This document shows, piece after piece, positions 11,480 through 21,984 of a stretch of DNA of 64,000 nt (its first letter is position 1; each line of letters begins with the position of its first letter). The notes under the pieces are model-generated. The model worked only from the letters and a program-made list of their open reading frames with translations. It had not been told where the DNA came from and did no database searches. The translations under genes and the position numbers were made by a program. The DNA is from Acinetobacter halotolerans (GTDB lineage Bacteria > Pseudomonadota > Gammaproteobacteria > Pseudomonadales > Moraxellaceae). The DNA is taken from NCBI RefSeq assembly GCF_004208515.1, contig NZ_SGIM01000007.1, positions 62,001-126,000 on the forward strand. The letters are read 5' to 3'.

Positions 11480-11512
11480 AAAACAAAAGGCGCATCAAGC
11501 GCCTTTTGTTTT
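11480..11512. terminator. Bidirectional terminator between thrH and a fadL-like gene
   Basis: AAAACAAAAGGCGC (11480-11493) pairs perfectly with GCGCCTTTTGTTTT (11499-11512). The A/T-rich arm ends allow it to act in both directions between these convergent genes. Confidence 0.85.
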
Positions 11513-11523
11513 ATCAAACGCAA

Positions 11524-12753
11524 TTAGAACTTATAACCAATTTTCAGGCCGTAAGCGATCGCATCGTTATTGTTAAACTCGGCGATATAATTAGGTGTAT
11601 CAAATTGAGAACCTGATTGTGCTTTGGCATCACCTAACCAGAAATATTTTACGCCACCTGCGATGAAGTAGTTTGTAGCAGGGCTGTATTGAACACCTAG
11701 GCCTACATTCCAATAACCTTCTGTTGGTCCAAGTGTGGTGACTGGATTACCTGCACCAGAGTCCCAACCGACAGATAGATTGCCTGCCCATTGATCATTC
11801 AGTTTACGTCCTACACCAGCAGTAACCGAATATTGATCATCGGTATAAGCGACAAGATCAAAACCCTCTTTTTTGCCTGTTGAGGCAATGATTGGTGCTA
11901 ACACAGAGGCTTCACCAAACTTATAAGGACGAATAGCAAAGTCTTTCCAGTTCACCCAGCGAATGTTCGCAAATGCAATGGTATTTTCCATAATCCCTGT
12001 TTGTAAATCGAGGTTGATGGATTGAGGGGTGATAATTTCTGTTGTACCTTGTGCATTATTAATGTCGTTTAACATCGCATCAAATATCGGGTTGCCAGTC
12101 ATTCCAGCAGCATTATGCTTTTCATATGCATTCATTTCATGCTTGATCTTGGCACGGTAGGTGAGAGATGCTTTCAGTGCGATTTCAGGAAGTTGATAAG
12201 CGACACCAGCCAACCAACCCACTGCTTCATCTTTACCTGTTTTAAAATCATAGCCATTGTATGCGCTATAGCTAGTGCCACGTAATAATACGGTACTGTC
12301 TAAGGTTTGATAAACCGCACCTGCATAAACGTTCCAGTTTTGATTTGGCTGATATCCAAAGAGTAAATTTAAATTTTCGGTACTTACCGTAACCGATGTT
12401 CTGCCGTTAAAAGGTACTGGCCGATTTTCAACAAAATTGTTTTGACCGTGATATTCAGCATCAGCACCATAAGGATGATCATAGAGTAGACCAATAGAAA
12501 AATGCTTAGTTGCTTGAATTTTTAATGCAGCGCTTGGTGAGTAATACTGGTTTGCCATATCACCCGTAGAGTTTTGTGAAATATCTTTTCCTGAAACATC
12601 TGCGCTCAGAAAGGTAATACCCGCTTCAAAATAGTTGTCTGGCTGTAAAAATGCAGCGATTGACTGACCCGAACGATCTAATGCAGCAGCAAAGGCTGAG
12701 GTCGTTGGTAGTAAACTGAGTAATACAGCTTTTTGAATGGCATGCAGCTTCAT
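11524..12753 (-). CDS. FadL/OmpP1-family outer-membrane transporter (short paralogue)
   Basis: FadL-family beta-barrels import long-chain fatty acids or other hydrophobic compounds across the outer membrane. The 409-residue precursor has a signal peptide (about residues 1-22, ending SAFA), then the family's AALDRSGQSIAAFLQPDNYFEAGITF hatch-like start and SPSAALKIQATKHFSIGLLYDHPYGADAEY. It ends in an aromatic residue (KIGYKF) suited to barrel assembly. It is a tandem paralogue of the next gene, with a separate terminator between them. The exact substrate cannot be told from the sequence. Confidence 0.9.
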   Translation of the reverse strand: MKLHAIQKAVLLSLLPTTSAFAAALDRSGQSIAAFLQPDNYFEAGITFLSADVSGKDISQNSTGDMANQYYSPSAALKIQATKHFSIGLLYDHPYGADAEYHGQNNFVENRPVPFNGRTSVTVSTENLNLLFGYQPNQNWNVYAGAVYQTLDSTVLLRGTSYSAYNGYDFKTGKDEAVGWLAGVAYQLPEIALKASLTYRAKIKHEMNAYEKHNAAGMTGNPIFDAMLNDINNAQGTTEIITPQSINLDLQTGIMENTIAFANIRWVNWKDFAIRPYKFGEASVLAPIIASTGKKEGFDLVAYTDDQYSVTAGVGRKLNDQWAGNLSVGWDSGAGNPVTTLGPTEGYWNVGLGVQYSPATNYFIAGGVKYFWLGDAKAQSGSQFDTPNYIAEFNNNDAIAYGLKIGYKF

Positions 12754-12933
12754 TGATATTTTTCTCTCATATCACGGTATAACAAGAATGCCGCGGAAAG
12801 TAACATAATTTTGGGAAGCCGAAATATTTTACAAATGTCAATAAATGAACTGCTAAAGTCATGGAAAGGTGTTGAGTTATAGGGGTTTATAGATTATTCA
12901 CTCTAATTTTTTTATTTAACGGTAAATTATGAG

Positions 12934-12966
12934 AAAAAAAAGACCGTCTTATGACGGCCTTTTTTC
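12934..12966 (-). terminator. Terminator of the long fadL paralogue
   Basis: CCGTC (12944-12948) pairs with GACGG (12953-12957), flanked by an A-run and a T-run that extend the stem apart from one mismatch. It lies just downstream of the second fadL-like gene on the minus strand. Confidence 0.7.
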
Positions 12967-12977
12967 GTTGATATGGA

Positions 12978-14477
12978 TTAGAAACGGTAACCGATTTTTA
13001 AGCCATAAGCGATTGCATTGTTGTCCTCAAACTTCGCAACATAATCATTGCTACCCGCTTGAGCGCCAGTTTGAGCTTTAGCATCGCCTAACCAGAAGTA
13101 CTTCACACCACCTGCAATAAAGGTTGCTGGGGTAGGGCTGTACTGCACACCTAAACCAACATTCCAATAACCATCAGTTGGACCTAAAGTCGTAATTGGG
13201 TTACCTGCGCCAGAATCCCAACCCACAGAAACGTTACCCGCCCATTGTTCGCTGAGTTTGCGACCAACACCTGCGTTTACTGTCCATTGGTCCTCAGAAT
13301 ATTCTACTAAATTGAAACCATTAGGGCGATTTACAGCTTCACCAATCTGTTTTGACAATAAACCAAACTTATATGGTTGGATCGAGAAGTCTTTCCAGTT
13401 CACCCAACGTACATTGGCAAATGCTACGGTGTTGGCCATGATTCCCGATTGGAAATCAAGGTTGACAGATTGTGGAGTTGTAATTTTTGTTTTTTCAGAG
13501 CTGTTGTTAATCACATCGATAGCATCACCTTTACCTAATAGATTTAAAGCAGGTAAAGTTGGAAGCGTCTCATTTATATCAACTTTATGATCTATCTCAG
13601 AGCGGTAAGTAACCGATGCTTTAAGTGCAATTTCAGGAATTTGATACGCTGCACCTGCAAGCCATCCCACACCGCCAGTCTCTTTGATGTTTGCATCATA
13701 GCCATTGTAGATACTATAAGCTTGACCACGAAGATTCACGGAGCCTTTTACTGTTTGATATACGCCACCAGCATAAAAGTTAAGGTTTTTATTAGGCTGG
13801 AAACCAAAAATCATAGATAAATTCTGTGAGTCTACTTTTACTTTGGTATTTCCTTCTCCAAGTAAACCGTTAACTTGCTGTAAACCTTGATCAACTAAGT
13901 TTGTTACACCTTGTTTAACGGCTGTATCGATCTGATTTTTGACAGCATCACTTGTATTATATTGAGCTAAAGTGGCTGCTAACTGTTGTTGACCTGCTGG
14001 AGTAGTTAAGTCAACACCTTGTGCTGTTAATGCAGCACCAACACGTTGTTGAGCAGAAAGATTGTTGAATTGAGTGTCGATAGTTGATTGGCGAATAACA
14101 TCTAATCTATCTTGAGCTAAAATTGTATCTGATGGACTAGAAACAAACACATTATTACCAGTATATGCAGCATCTGCACCAAATGGTTGGTCGTAGAGTA
14201 AACCGAAAGAGAACTTATCTGTTAATTGAAGTTTTAAAGCCGCACCAGGGAAAAAATAATCTCCCGCCATATCGTCAATTTTACGTTTACTAGTAGATTC
14301 CCCAGCTTCTTGTCCTTCTACCGTCGGATCTAGAATTGAAATTCCAGCTTCAAAATAATTACCTGGTTGTAAAAAAGCAGACATAGACTGACCCGAACGG
14401 TCTAACGCCGCTGCAAAAACTCCAGTTGCAGGTAACGTTGCTAAGATCATTGCAGTGCTAAGGTGTTTTAATTTCAT
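12978..14477 (-). CDS. FadL/OmpP1-family outer-membrane transporter with a long loop insertion
   Basis: This 499-residue paralogue of the downstream gene has the same signal peptide style (ending VFA) and the same AALDRSGQSMSAFLQPGNYFEAGISIL start. The C-terminal half is almost the same: AKQ or SEQWAGNVSVGWDSGAGNPITTLGPTDGYWNVGLGVQYSP, ending KIGYRF. It differs by roughly 80 extra residues at about 114-210 that look helical and are rich in Ala and Gln (for example SAQQRVGAALTAQG), where the short paralogue has only about 15 residues. By position this is an extracellular loop. The role is probably uptake of hydrophobic substrate. Confidence 0.9.
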   Translation of the reverse strand: MKLKHLSTAMILATLPATGVFAAALDRSGQSMSAFLQPGNYFEAGISILDPTVEGQEAGESTSKRKIDDMAGDYFFPGAALKLQLTDKFSFGLLYDQPFGADAAYTGNNVFVSSPSDTILAQDRLDVIRQSTIDTQFNNLSAQQRVGAALTAQGVDLTTPAGQQQLAATLAQYNTSDAVKNQIDTAVKQGVTNLVDQGLQQVNGLLGEGNTKVKVDSQNLSMIFGFQPNKNLNFYAGGVYQTVKGSVNLRGQAYSIYNGYDANIKETGGVGWLAGAAYQIPEIALKASVTYRSEIDHKVDINETLPTLPALNLLGKGDAIDVINNSSEKTKITTPQSVNLDFQSGIMANTVAFANVRWVNWKDFSIQPYKFGLLSKQIGEAVNRPNGFNLVEYSEDQWTVNAGVGRKLSEQWAGNVSVGWDSGAGNPITTLGPTDGYWNVGLGVQYSPTPATFIAGGVKYFWLGDAKAQTGAQAGSNDYVAKFEDNNAIAYGLKIGYRF

Positions 14478-14934
14478 TTTAAATCTTTCCTTGAACTTTT
14501 AAGATTCTTAAGTGTTGAGAAGCTATGAATTAACAACAAAACAGTTGTCTATTGTGATTGGCTATAACTTCATGTAACAAAAATACCATAATTAAAATAA
14601 GAGTAAATGTTCTAAATGAACTATTCAGTACGATTTTTTACATGAAAATGAACGGAAAATAATCTATATATATTTTATACATCTGTGTTTTTATTAATAA
14701 AATCATGAAAAATATAAATTATTTTTTTTGGAGGAGTATATTTTTTTTTGCATTTTTAAGAAAAATATTTTTTTTAAGGTCAAAGATTTTTTGTAATAAA
14801 TAGGAAATTTTTTCAATACAGTTATTTTAATTGCGCTATCGGGTGATTTAGGTGTGCAGTAAATAAGTTTACGCAAAATTTACGCATCTGTCTTTTTTCA
14901 ATATAGAGAATTTACGCACTCAATTTCCATACTT
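14478..14934. other. Divergent intergenic region, fadL-like / kdpA
   Basis: This 457-base gap is extremely AT-rich, with several runs of eight to nine T at 14728-14776. It must hold the kdp promoter and that of the fadL-like gene. I see no protein gene here that I trust, and no KdpF-like reading frame directly before kdpA. The notable elements are the TTTACGCA repeats listed separately. Confidence 0.6.
14868..14918 (+). promoter_or_regulatory. TTTACGCA direct repeats upstream of kdpA
   Basis: TTTACGCA occurs at 14868-14875, 14879-14886 and 14911-14918, the first two 11 bases apart and the third 32 bases on (about three helical turns). OmpR-family regulators such as KdpE bind direct repeats with about one-turn spacing, so I infer a KdpE operator. 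The last copy lies 17 bases before the kdpA ATG. Confidence 0.45.
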
Positions 14935-16662
14935 ATGCCGAACTATTTTTTTATGGCATTACCTATGTGGGAATTTATTTCCGTATTTATGTTTGCATTG
15001 CTTCTAGCGTATCCCTTAGGACGCTATCTCGCCGATGTGATGCAAGCAAAACCGATGCGAAGCGACCGATTTTTTAAATGGATAGAGCAGCCCATTTATA
15101 CTGTTCTCAATGTAAAACAAGTTGGAATGAATTGGCGCCAATATTTGGCAGCCTTTGTTCTGAGTAATATTTTATTGTTGGTGACCAGTGTCACCATTTT
15201 AATGACACAAGCTTGGTTACCACTGAATCCTGATCATATTCCAAATATGAATTGGGATTTGGCGTTACATACTGCGATTTCGTTCCTGACCAATACCAAT
15301 CAGCAGCATTATTCTGGACAAGCACAGCTTTCTTATTTATCACAAATGACAGTGATCGTGGGGCTGCAATACTTGTCACCTTTAATGGGATTGGCACTAT
15401 TAGTGGCAATGTTAAGAGCATTATTCTTACAGCCGAGTCAAACAGAAAGCTCAGAGAAAAAGACATGGAAGAATATTAATCTGGGTAATTTTTGGATGGA
15501 TATTATTCGTCCATTATTTCGGTTTTTTATTCCTTTAGCATTTATTTTCTCTTTATTGCTCACCTTTCAAGGCGTTCCAGCAACGCTTTCTGCTGGCCCG
15601 ACTGTACAAGTTTTGGATCAATCAGCAGAAGTCCAAACTCAACGTATCCCTCTTGGCCCAGTGGCACCGATGGTTGCGATTAAGCAATTAGGGAGTAATG
15701 GTGGTGGTTGGTATGGTCCAAACAGCAGTGTGCCTTTAGAAAACCCAACTCCACTTTCAAATGTTCTTGCAATGATTGCAATCCTATTGATTCCATTATC
15801 TGTGGTGTTTATGGTCGGGCGTTTTGTCCAACGTCGGAAATTGATGTGGATGATTTTCGGAACGATGTTATTGATGTCAGTTGCTTCTGCCTCGTTGACA
15901 TTGTGGACTGAAAAATCATCTTTGCTTGCAAACTCAGCATTGATGGAAGGGAAAGAAGTCCGTTTTGGCGCTGATGCATCCGCGTTGTGGGGCAGCTTGA
16001 CCACACAAGTAAATAATGGCTCTGTCAATATGATGCATGATTCTGCTTCCCCTCTGACGGGTTTGCTAGAGCTATGCAATATGTTGATTAATGCGATTTG
16101 GGGGGGGATCGGTTGTGGTCTATTGCAGTTCTTTATTTATCTGTTCTTAGCCGTTTTTATTGCAGGCTTAATGACAGGGCGCTCTCCAGAGTTATTTGGG
16201 CGAAAAATTGAAGTCACTGAAATTAAACTTTTAGCATTTGTGATCCTATTACAGCCTGTTGTGATTCTTGGGTTAACTGCAATTGCAATCGCATTTCCTT
16301 CGTTGACAGGCAATTCAAACCCTGCATTCCATGGAATCAGCCAAGTGTTTTATGAGTATGTCTCTGCTTATGCCAACAATGGTTCTGGTTTTGAGGGACT
16401 GGGCGATGACAGCTTGTGGTGGAATCTCAGTGCGAGTGTCGCATTGTTAGCAGGGCGCTATAGCGTATTGATTGTCCCTGTTTTAATCGCCGTGAGCTTG
16501 GCAACCAAACCGCAAGCTGGAGAAAGCAAAGGTTCTTTACAGATTGAGTCGCCTACATTTGCGCTGACGTTGATCGCAATTGTATTGATCCTCACGTTAT
16601 TGCAATTTATGCCAGTGTTGGTGATTGGACCAATTGCTGATTATTTATCTGTAAACATCTAG
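14935..16662 (+). CDS. kdpA: Potassium-transporting ATPase, K+-translocating subunit KdpA
   Basis: KdpA is the channel-like subunit of the high-affinity KdpFABC K+ pump in the inner membrane. The 575-residue product has about ten hydrophobic segments and the family's pore loops, including [20 protein letters not shown] near 120, [24 protein letters not shown] near 255 and [18 protein letters not shown] near 480. Length is typical. It is first in kdpABC-DE, with kdpB 13 bases downstream. Confidence 0.97.
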   Translation: MPNYFFMALPMWEFISVFMFALLLAYPLGRYLADVMQAKPMRSDRFFKWIEQPIYTVLNVKQVGMNWRQYLAAFVLSNILLLVTSVTILMTQAWLPLNPDHIPNMNWDLALHTAISFLTNTNQQHYSGQAQLSYLSQMTVIVGLQYLSPLMGLALLVAMLRALFLQPSQTESSEKKTWKNINLGNFWMDIIRPLFRFFIPLAFIFSLLLTFQGVPATLSAGPTVQVLDQSAEVQTQRIPLGPVAPMVAIKQLGSNGGGWYGPNSSVPLENPTPLSNVLAMIAILLIPLSVVFMVGRFVQRRKLMWMIFGTMLLMSVASASLTLWTEKSSLLANSALMEGKEVRFGADASALWGSLTTQVNNGSVNMMHDSASPLTGLLELCNMLINAIWGGIGCGLLQFFIYLFLAVFIAGLMTGRSPELFGRKIEVTEIKLLAFVILLQPVVILGLTAIAIAFPSLTGNSNPAFHGISQVFYEYVSAYANNGSGFEGLGDDSLWWNLSASVALLAGRYSVLIVPVLIAVSLATKPQAGESKGSLQIESPTFALTLIAIVLILTLLQFMPVLVIGPIADYLSVNI

Positions 16663-16675
16663 TGGAGCAAGCTCA

Positions 16676-18688
16676 ATGAATCATTCAAATGCGACACAAA
16701 TGGATATTTTGAATAAAGCAATTATTCAGCAAACCTTTTATAAATTGCTGCCGCAACATGCATTTAAAAACCCTGTGATGGCGTGTGTATGGGTGGGGAC
16801 TGTTTTAACTGTTATTGCAACTTTAATGGGAAGTACCAGTTTAGGCTTTGGTCTATTGCTGACTTTGATTTTATTGGTGACGGTGTTATTTGCCAATTAT
16901 GCAGAAGCTGTTGCAGAGGCCAAAGGACGGGGGCAAGCTGCTTCATTGCGTCAAGCTCGTGAGAATTTAACTGCAAATCGAATCGCAGACCTCAATGCGA
17001 CTCCACATGTCATATCTGCAAATTTACTTAAAAAAGATGATTTAGTCGTGGTCAAGGCAGGTGAAATTGTGCCTGCTGATGGAGAAATTATCCGAGGTTT
17101 CGCCACCATTAATGAATCAGCCGTAACTGGTGAATCTGCGCCTGTACTCCGTGAAGCAGATACTGATCGTTCAGGGGTGATCGGAGGAACGAAGGTATTA
17201 TCTGATCAAATTATTATTCGAGTTAGTAATGAAGCTGGTCATAGCTTTCTAGATCGAATGATTGCTTTGGTCGAAGGTGCCAACCGTCAGAAAACACCGA
17301 ATGAAATAGCACTGAGTATCTTGCTCAACATTATGACCATAACTTTTGTGGTGGTGGTTGCAACACTACCGTTCATTGGTTCAATGGTGGGAATCAAGAT
17401 TAGTCTTGTGTTATTGATTGCTTTGTTGGTGTGTTTGATTCCGACGACGATTGGTGGATTATTGCCTGCAATTGGGATTGCAGGGATGAACCGCGCATTA
17501 AAAGCCAATGTATTGGCAAAGTCAGGAAAAGCAGTTGAGGTGGCAGGCGATATTGATGTGTTGCTGTTAGATAAAACTGGCACGATTACCTATGGCGACC
17601 GTCAAGCAACCGCATTTTATCCACTCAAGGGTGTTGCGATTCAAAACTTACGTCAAGCCGCAGTCTTATCATCTTTAGCTGATCCAACGCCTGAAGGTAA
17701 GTCGATTGTTAAACTGGCACAAGAACAAGGTGAACAGGTTCATTCTTCTGAGATTGAAATGCAGTTTATTCCCTTTAGTGCTCAGACGCGTATTTCAGGT
17801 GTGGACTTGGCAGAAAATCGCCAGATTCGTAAGGGATCTTATGATGCAATTATTCAATTACCTTATCAAAATCAAACGATTCAAGCTGAGTTAAAGCAAG
17901 TAGTCGAAACAGTTGCTCGTAAAGGTGCAACACCTTTGGTGGTGATTGATCGTGAAATGATCCTCGGTGTGATTGAGCTGTCTGATGTGATTAAGCCTGG
18001 GATTAAAGAGCGTTTTGCTTTGCTACGTGAGATGGGCATTAAAACCATTATGGTGACAGGGGATAATCCTTTAACTGCCGCCGCAATTGCTGCTGAAGCT
18101 GGGGTTGACGACTATATTGCCGAAGCTAAACCAGAAGATAAGCTGAACTGTATTCGTAAAGAGCAAGCTGCTGGTAAGTTGGTGGCCATGGTGGGGGATG
18201 GTACCAATGATGCACCTGCTTTGGCGCAAGCCGATATTGGTTTAGCAATGAATTCAGGTACGCAAGCCGCTAAAGAAGCTGGCAATATGGTGGACTTGGA
18301 TTCTGATCCGACCAAACTGTTAGATGTGGTTGAAATTGGTAAGCAACAATTGATCACAAGAGGTGCGTTAACCACATTCTCTTTGGCAAATGATGTATCT
18401 AAATACTTCGTTATCTTGCCTGCATTGTTCGCCGTGGCAATCCCTCAACTTGAAGTGCTCAACATTTTACAATTGAGTAGTCCAAGCAGTGCTGTTATTT
18501 CTGCTTTGATCTTTAATGCACTCATTATTCCAATGTTGATTCCACTTGCACTCAAAGGGGTGCAATTCAAGCCAGCGAGTGCTTTGCAATTACTCCGTCG
18601 TAATATGCTGATTTATGGTGTCGGTGGGGTGGTATTTCCATTCATTGCAATCAAGCTGATTGATCTTGTTGTTTCGTTGTGGATTTAG
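16676..18688 (+). CDS. kdpB: Potassium-transporting P-type ATPase, catalytic subunit KdpB
   Basis: KdpB hydrolyses ATP through a phospho-aspartate to drive K+ import. The 670-residue protein has the P-type signatures: [17 protein letters not shown] (TGES loop), [15 protein letters not shown] with the phosphorylated Asp near residue 300, and [18 protein letters not shown] near 510. Length is close to the E. coli protein. Its stop is 9 bases before kdpC. Confidence 0.98.
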   Translation: MNHSNATQMDILNKAIIQQTFYKLLPQHAFKNPVMACVWVGTVLTVIATLMGSTSLGFGLLLTLILLVTVLFANYAEAVAEAKGRGQAASLRQARENLTANRIADLNATPHVISANLLKKDDLVVVKAGEIVPADGEIIRGFATINESAVTGESAPVLREADTDRSGVIGGTKVLSDQIIIRVSNEAGHSFLDRMIALVEGANRQKTPNEIALSILLNIMTITFVVVVATLPFIGSMVGIKISLVLLIALLVCLIPTTIGGLLPAIGIAGMNRALKANVLAKSGKAVEVAGDIDVLLLDKTGTITYGDRQATAFYPLKGVAIQNLRQAAVLSSLADPTPEGKSIVKLAQEQGEQVHSSEIEMQFIPFSAQTRISGVDLAENRQIRKGSYDAIIQLPYQNQTIQAELKQVVETVARKGATPLVVIDREMILGVIELSDVIKPGIKERFALLREMGIKTIMVTGDNPLTAAAIAAEAGVDDYIAEAKPEDKLNCIRKEQAAGKLVAMVGDGTNDAPALAQADIGLAMNSGTQAAKEAGNMVDLDSDPTKLLDVVEIGKQQLITRGALTTFSLANDVSKYFVILPALFAVAIPQLEVLNILQLSSPSSAVISALIFNALIIPMLIPLALKGVQFKPASALQLLRRNMLIYGVGGVVFPFIAIKLIDLVVSLWI

Positions 18689-18697
18689 GAGTGTGAA

Positions 18698-19309
18698 ATG
18701 AATACATTAGAAAAACTTCCATCAATGATTGAGTCTCAGTCGTTACTCCGTCCTAGCCTTGGTTTGGTTATGGTTGGATTCCTGATTGCTGGTGCGCTGT
18801 ATTGCAGTGCGAGTGTCTCGATTGCACAGCTCATATTTCCAACGCAGGCGAATGGTAGTTTAATTACTACGAATGGTAAAATTGTAGGATCAAGCTTGGT
18901 TGGACAGTCTTTTGTGAGTGATCGCTATTTTCACGCTCGTCCTAGTGCTATTGCTTATGATGCGTTTGCGGTTGGGGGAAGTAATTTGGCTGTTTCAAAT
19001 CCTGAATTACATCAGCAAATAAAAGAAAGAACAGCACAGTTTGCGCAACACAATCATACGACGGCAGAGCAAGTGCCGAATGAGATGATCACTGCTTCGG
19101 GAAGTGGGATTGATCCTGATATCTCACCTGAGAGTGCGTTATTACAGGTCAAACGTGTGGCTGAACAACACCATTTAGCTGAGCAAGAGGTTACTAATCT
19201 GGTCAAACAACATATTCAACCTGCTCAATGGGGGATATATGGGCAAGCACGAGTAAATGTACTTCAGCTAAACTTGGCATTAGATCAATTATCTTCTACA
19301 CCACGTTGA
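18698..19309 (+). CDS. kdpC: Potassium-transporting ATPase subunit KdpC
   Basis: KdpC is the single-span accessory subunit that stabilises nucleotide binding by KdpB. The 203-residue product has one membrane segment (about residues 20-45, LGLVMVGFLIAGALYCSASVSIAQLIFP) and the family motifs VGSSLVGQSFVSDRYFHARPSA and ASGSGIDPDISPESALLQVKRVA. Length is typical. It sits between kdpB and kdpD in one operon. Confidence 0.97.
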   Translation: MNTLEKLPSMIESQSLLRPSLGLVMVGFLIAGALYCSASVSIAQLIFPTQANGSLITTNGKIVGSSLVGQSFVSDRYFHARPSAIAYDAFAVGGSNLAVSNPELHQQIKERTAQFAQHNHTTAEQVPNEMITASGSGIDPDISPESALLQVKRVAEQHHLAEQEVTNLVKQHIQPAQWGIYGQARVNVLQLNLALDQLSSTPR

Positions 19310-19322
19310 TAGAGCAAACTTT

Positions 19323-21974
19323 ATGCAGATCGACCGTAACAATAAAGCTGATGCATGGTTGGCACATAGTCAGCGTGAACAATCTGGACGTTTAACCATT
19401 TTCTTGGGTGCAGCGCCCGGTGTGGGTAAAACCTATGCCATGCTGACCCGAGCACATGAGTTGATGCAACAAGGTCATCATGTGGTTGTGGGCGTGGTGG
19501 AAACACATGGTCGATCTGATACGGAACGCTTGATTCAGGGGCTCAATGTTATACCAAGGAAGAATGTTGAATATCAGGATCGAACTTTGGATGAGATGGA
19601 TCTCGATCACATACTGAGTTTAAAACCTGAAATTGTGTTGGTTGATGAATTGGCACATCGTAATGTACCCAATAGTCGCCATGAATATCGTTGGCAAGAT
19701 GTCAATGAATTACTTGATGCTGGTATTGATGTATATAGCACTTTGAATATCCAGCATCTCGAAAGTTTGAATGATGTGGTCTATCAAATCACAGGGATTC
19801 GAGTCAGTGAAACAGTTCCCGATGCGTTATTGAAACGTCTGAAAGATATTCGCTTGGTTGATTTGCCCGTTCCAGAATTGTTGGAACGGATGAATCACGG
19901 CAAAATTTATAGAGCAGATGTTGCACCGCATGCTTTGCAAGGTTTTTTTAAGCCAGCACATTTGACTGCGTTACGTGATTTAGCAATTCAAACTGTCGCT
20001 GGACAAGTGGAAATTGATTATCGAGAAAAGTTTGTTGCTCAAGGGCAAATTATTCCGATCCAAAATCATGTCATGCTGGCGATTGATGGTTCAGAGTTTT
20101 CAGAGGATTTGGTCAGACGAGCACATCGTATCGCAGAAAGACGGAATGCAACGTGGAGCGTGATGTCGATTCAAAAGAGTCGATATCAAGACACGCAAAC
20201 CTTTGCAGTCACTAAAGCCTTTAATTTGGCACGTAAGTTAGGTGCAGATACTTATCTGCTCTATAGCAATCATATCGCCTCAAGTATTTTACAAGCGGCT
20301 TATGATTACGGTGCATCGAATATTTTACTCGGTAAAAGTCCCAAAAAATCAGTTTGGCAGCGACTATTTTCAGATCATATTGCGGATCAACTCTTAGAAA
20401 AACAGCATCCTTTTGAGATCACTTTTGTTCAGCCGTTGAAGGATAGGCAGAATGATCATCAACAGCACGGGGATGCTTCAAGTAAATCATTTTTCGAGCA
20501 AGGTTTCGCTTTTAATCAACGTGAAGTGATTGAAAGTATTTTTATCATTCTCCTTGGTTTTTTTGCTGCGGTCGTGAGTGACCGATTTATTGGTTATAGT
20601 GATTTAGCTTTAATTTTTATTGTTACCGTACTTTTGGTCGCTATGCGAGCGCGGATGGTGATTACTCTTGCAACGGTATTTATTTGTTTTTTACTTTATA
20701 ACTACTTTTTTATTGACCCTCGCTATACGTTTAGAATCAGTGCCGAACGTGGTGTGATTACGATTGTGACATTTATCGTCACGGCATTATTGGTTGGACG
20801 TTTGGCAAATCAGTTACGTGCTCAAGTATTGAGTTTACGTGCTGCAAATTCAGTTTCCTTACAACTCCAAGAACTGGAAAGGAAGCTCTCAAGTTGTGTT
20901 GATATTGAGCAAGTTTTAAATGTGGCGAAACAACATTTAGAAAGCGCTTTAAATGCAGCAGTTTGGTTGAGAATAGGGACTCAAGAGTTAGGCGATACAG
21001 CTTCTTTGTTGAATGACAAAGATCAAATCGCAGCAGACTGGACACAAAAAAATGCTAAACCTTGCGGACGTTTTACCAATACATTGACTCAGTCCGAATG
21101 GTGGTTCAATCCAGTTCATTTAGTTGATGGATATGGTGTTATTGCGATTCAATTTAACCAACATCCCCAAACCATCAGCTTTGAACAACAACGTTTGGCT
21201 GAGTTGATGATTGATGATATTGCTCAAACTGTGTCTCGGGTACAGTTGTCATTACAGCTGGAAAACTCTCGGGTCGTGGCTGAAACTGAAAAGTTACGTT
21301 CAGCCTTATTGTCATCTGTTTCGCATGATTTACGCTCACCATTGGCTGCGATGATTGGTTCTGCGGACAGTTTAAAATATTATAGTGAGCAGATGTCGGT
21401 GTCTGACCGCCACGATTTATTGGATACGATTCATATCGAGGGGGAACGTTTAGATCGTTATATTCAAAACTTACTCGATATGACGCGATTGGGTCATCAA
21501 GGTTTGACGCTTAGTCGAGCTTGGATTGGGGTGGATGAGTTGATTGGTTCTGCAACCCAACGACTCAAACGTTATCAGCCGAATATTAATATTGAAGTGT
21601 CTTTTCACGAAGATTTGCCGCAACTCTATGTGCATCCTGCTTTGATTGAACAGGCGATTTTCAATGTTTTGGAAAATGCTGCCAAGTTCTCACCCGATGA
21701 CATTCCAATTGAAGTAAAGATCCAGCAGCATGAAACTGAACTTCAAATAGATATCGTAGATCAAGGTGTTGGGATTCCTGAAGATGAGCGAGAGCAAATC
21801 TTTGATATGTTCTATACCATGCAACGTGGGGATCGTGGTAAAACTGGAACAGGTTTAGGTCTAGCCATCGTCAAAGCGATTATTGGTGCCCATATGGGCA
21901 GCATTACAGCCCATGCTGGAGCATATGGTCAAGGTACCTTAATTCGAATACGATTACCGTTACATCAGGATTAA
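19323..21974 (+). CDS. kdpD: Sensor histidine kinase KdpD
   Basis: KdpD senses K+ limitation and phosphorylates KdpE. The 883-residue protein shows the N-terminal KdpD domain with Walker A GAAPGVGKT (about 29-37) and LVDELAHRNVPNSRH, a USP-like domain (about 245-375), four closely packed membrane helices (about 405-500), a GAF-like region, the His-box SSVSHDLRSPLAAMIG near 660 and ATPase motifs NVLENAAKF and GTGLGLAIVKAI. It is full length. It starts 13 bases after kdpC, so sensor and pump genes are probably co-transcribed. Confidence 0.97.
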   Translation: MQIDRNNKADAWLAHSQREQSGRLTIFLGAAPGVGKTYAMLTRAHELMQQGHHVVVGVVETHGRSDTERLIQGLNVIPRKNVEYQDRTLDEMDLDHILSLKPEIVLVDELAHRNVPNSRHEYRWQDVNELLDAGIDVYSTLNIQHLESLNDVVYQITGIRVSETVPDALLKRLKDIRLVDLPVPELLERMNHGKIYRADVAPHALQGFFKPAHLTALRDLAIQTVAGQVEIDYREKFVAQGQIIPIQNHVMLAIDGSEFSEDLVRRAHRIAERRNATWSVMSIQKSRYQDTQTFAVTKAFNLARKLGADTYLLYSNHIASSILQAAYDYGASNILLGKSPKKSVWQRLFSDHIADQLLEKQHPFEITFVQPLKDRQNDHQQHGDASSKSFFEQGFAFNQREVIESIFIILLGFFAAVVSDRFIGYSDLALIFIVTVLLVAMRARMVITLATVFICFLLYNYFFIDPRYTFRISAERGVITIVTFIVTALLVGRLANQLRAQVLSLRAANSVSLQLQELERKLSSCVDIEQVLNVAKQHLESALNAAVWLRIGTQELGDTASLLNDKDQIAADWTQKNAKPCGRFTNTLTQSEWWFNPVHLVDGYGVIAIQFNQHPQTISFEQQRLAELMIDDIAQTVSRVQLSLQLENSRVVAETEKLRSALLSSVSHDLRSPLAAMIGSADSLKYYSEQMSVSDRHDLLDTIHIEGERLDRYIQNLLDMTRLGHQGLTLSRAWIGVDELIGSATQRLKRYQPNINIEVSFHEDLPQLYVHPALIEQAIFNVLENAAKFSPDDIPIEVKIQQHETELQIDIVDQGVGIPEDEREQIFDMFYTMQRGDRGKTGTGLGLAIVKAIIGAHMGSITAHAGAYGQGTLIRIRLPLHQD

Positions 21975-21984
21975 AATCATTTGT

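Noticed and set aside
14705-14803. A 32-codon hydrophobic open frame (MKNINYFFWRSIFFF...) as a possible kdpF
   Set aside because: It arises from T-runs, has no clear ribosome site, ends over 100 bases before kdpA and does not resemble KdpF.
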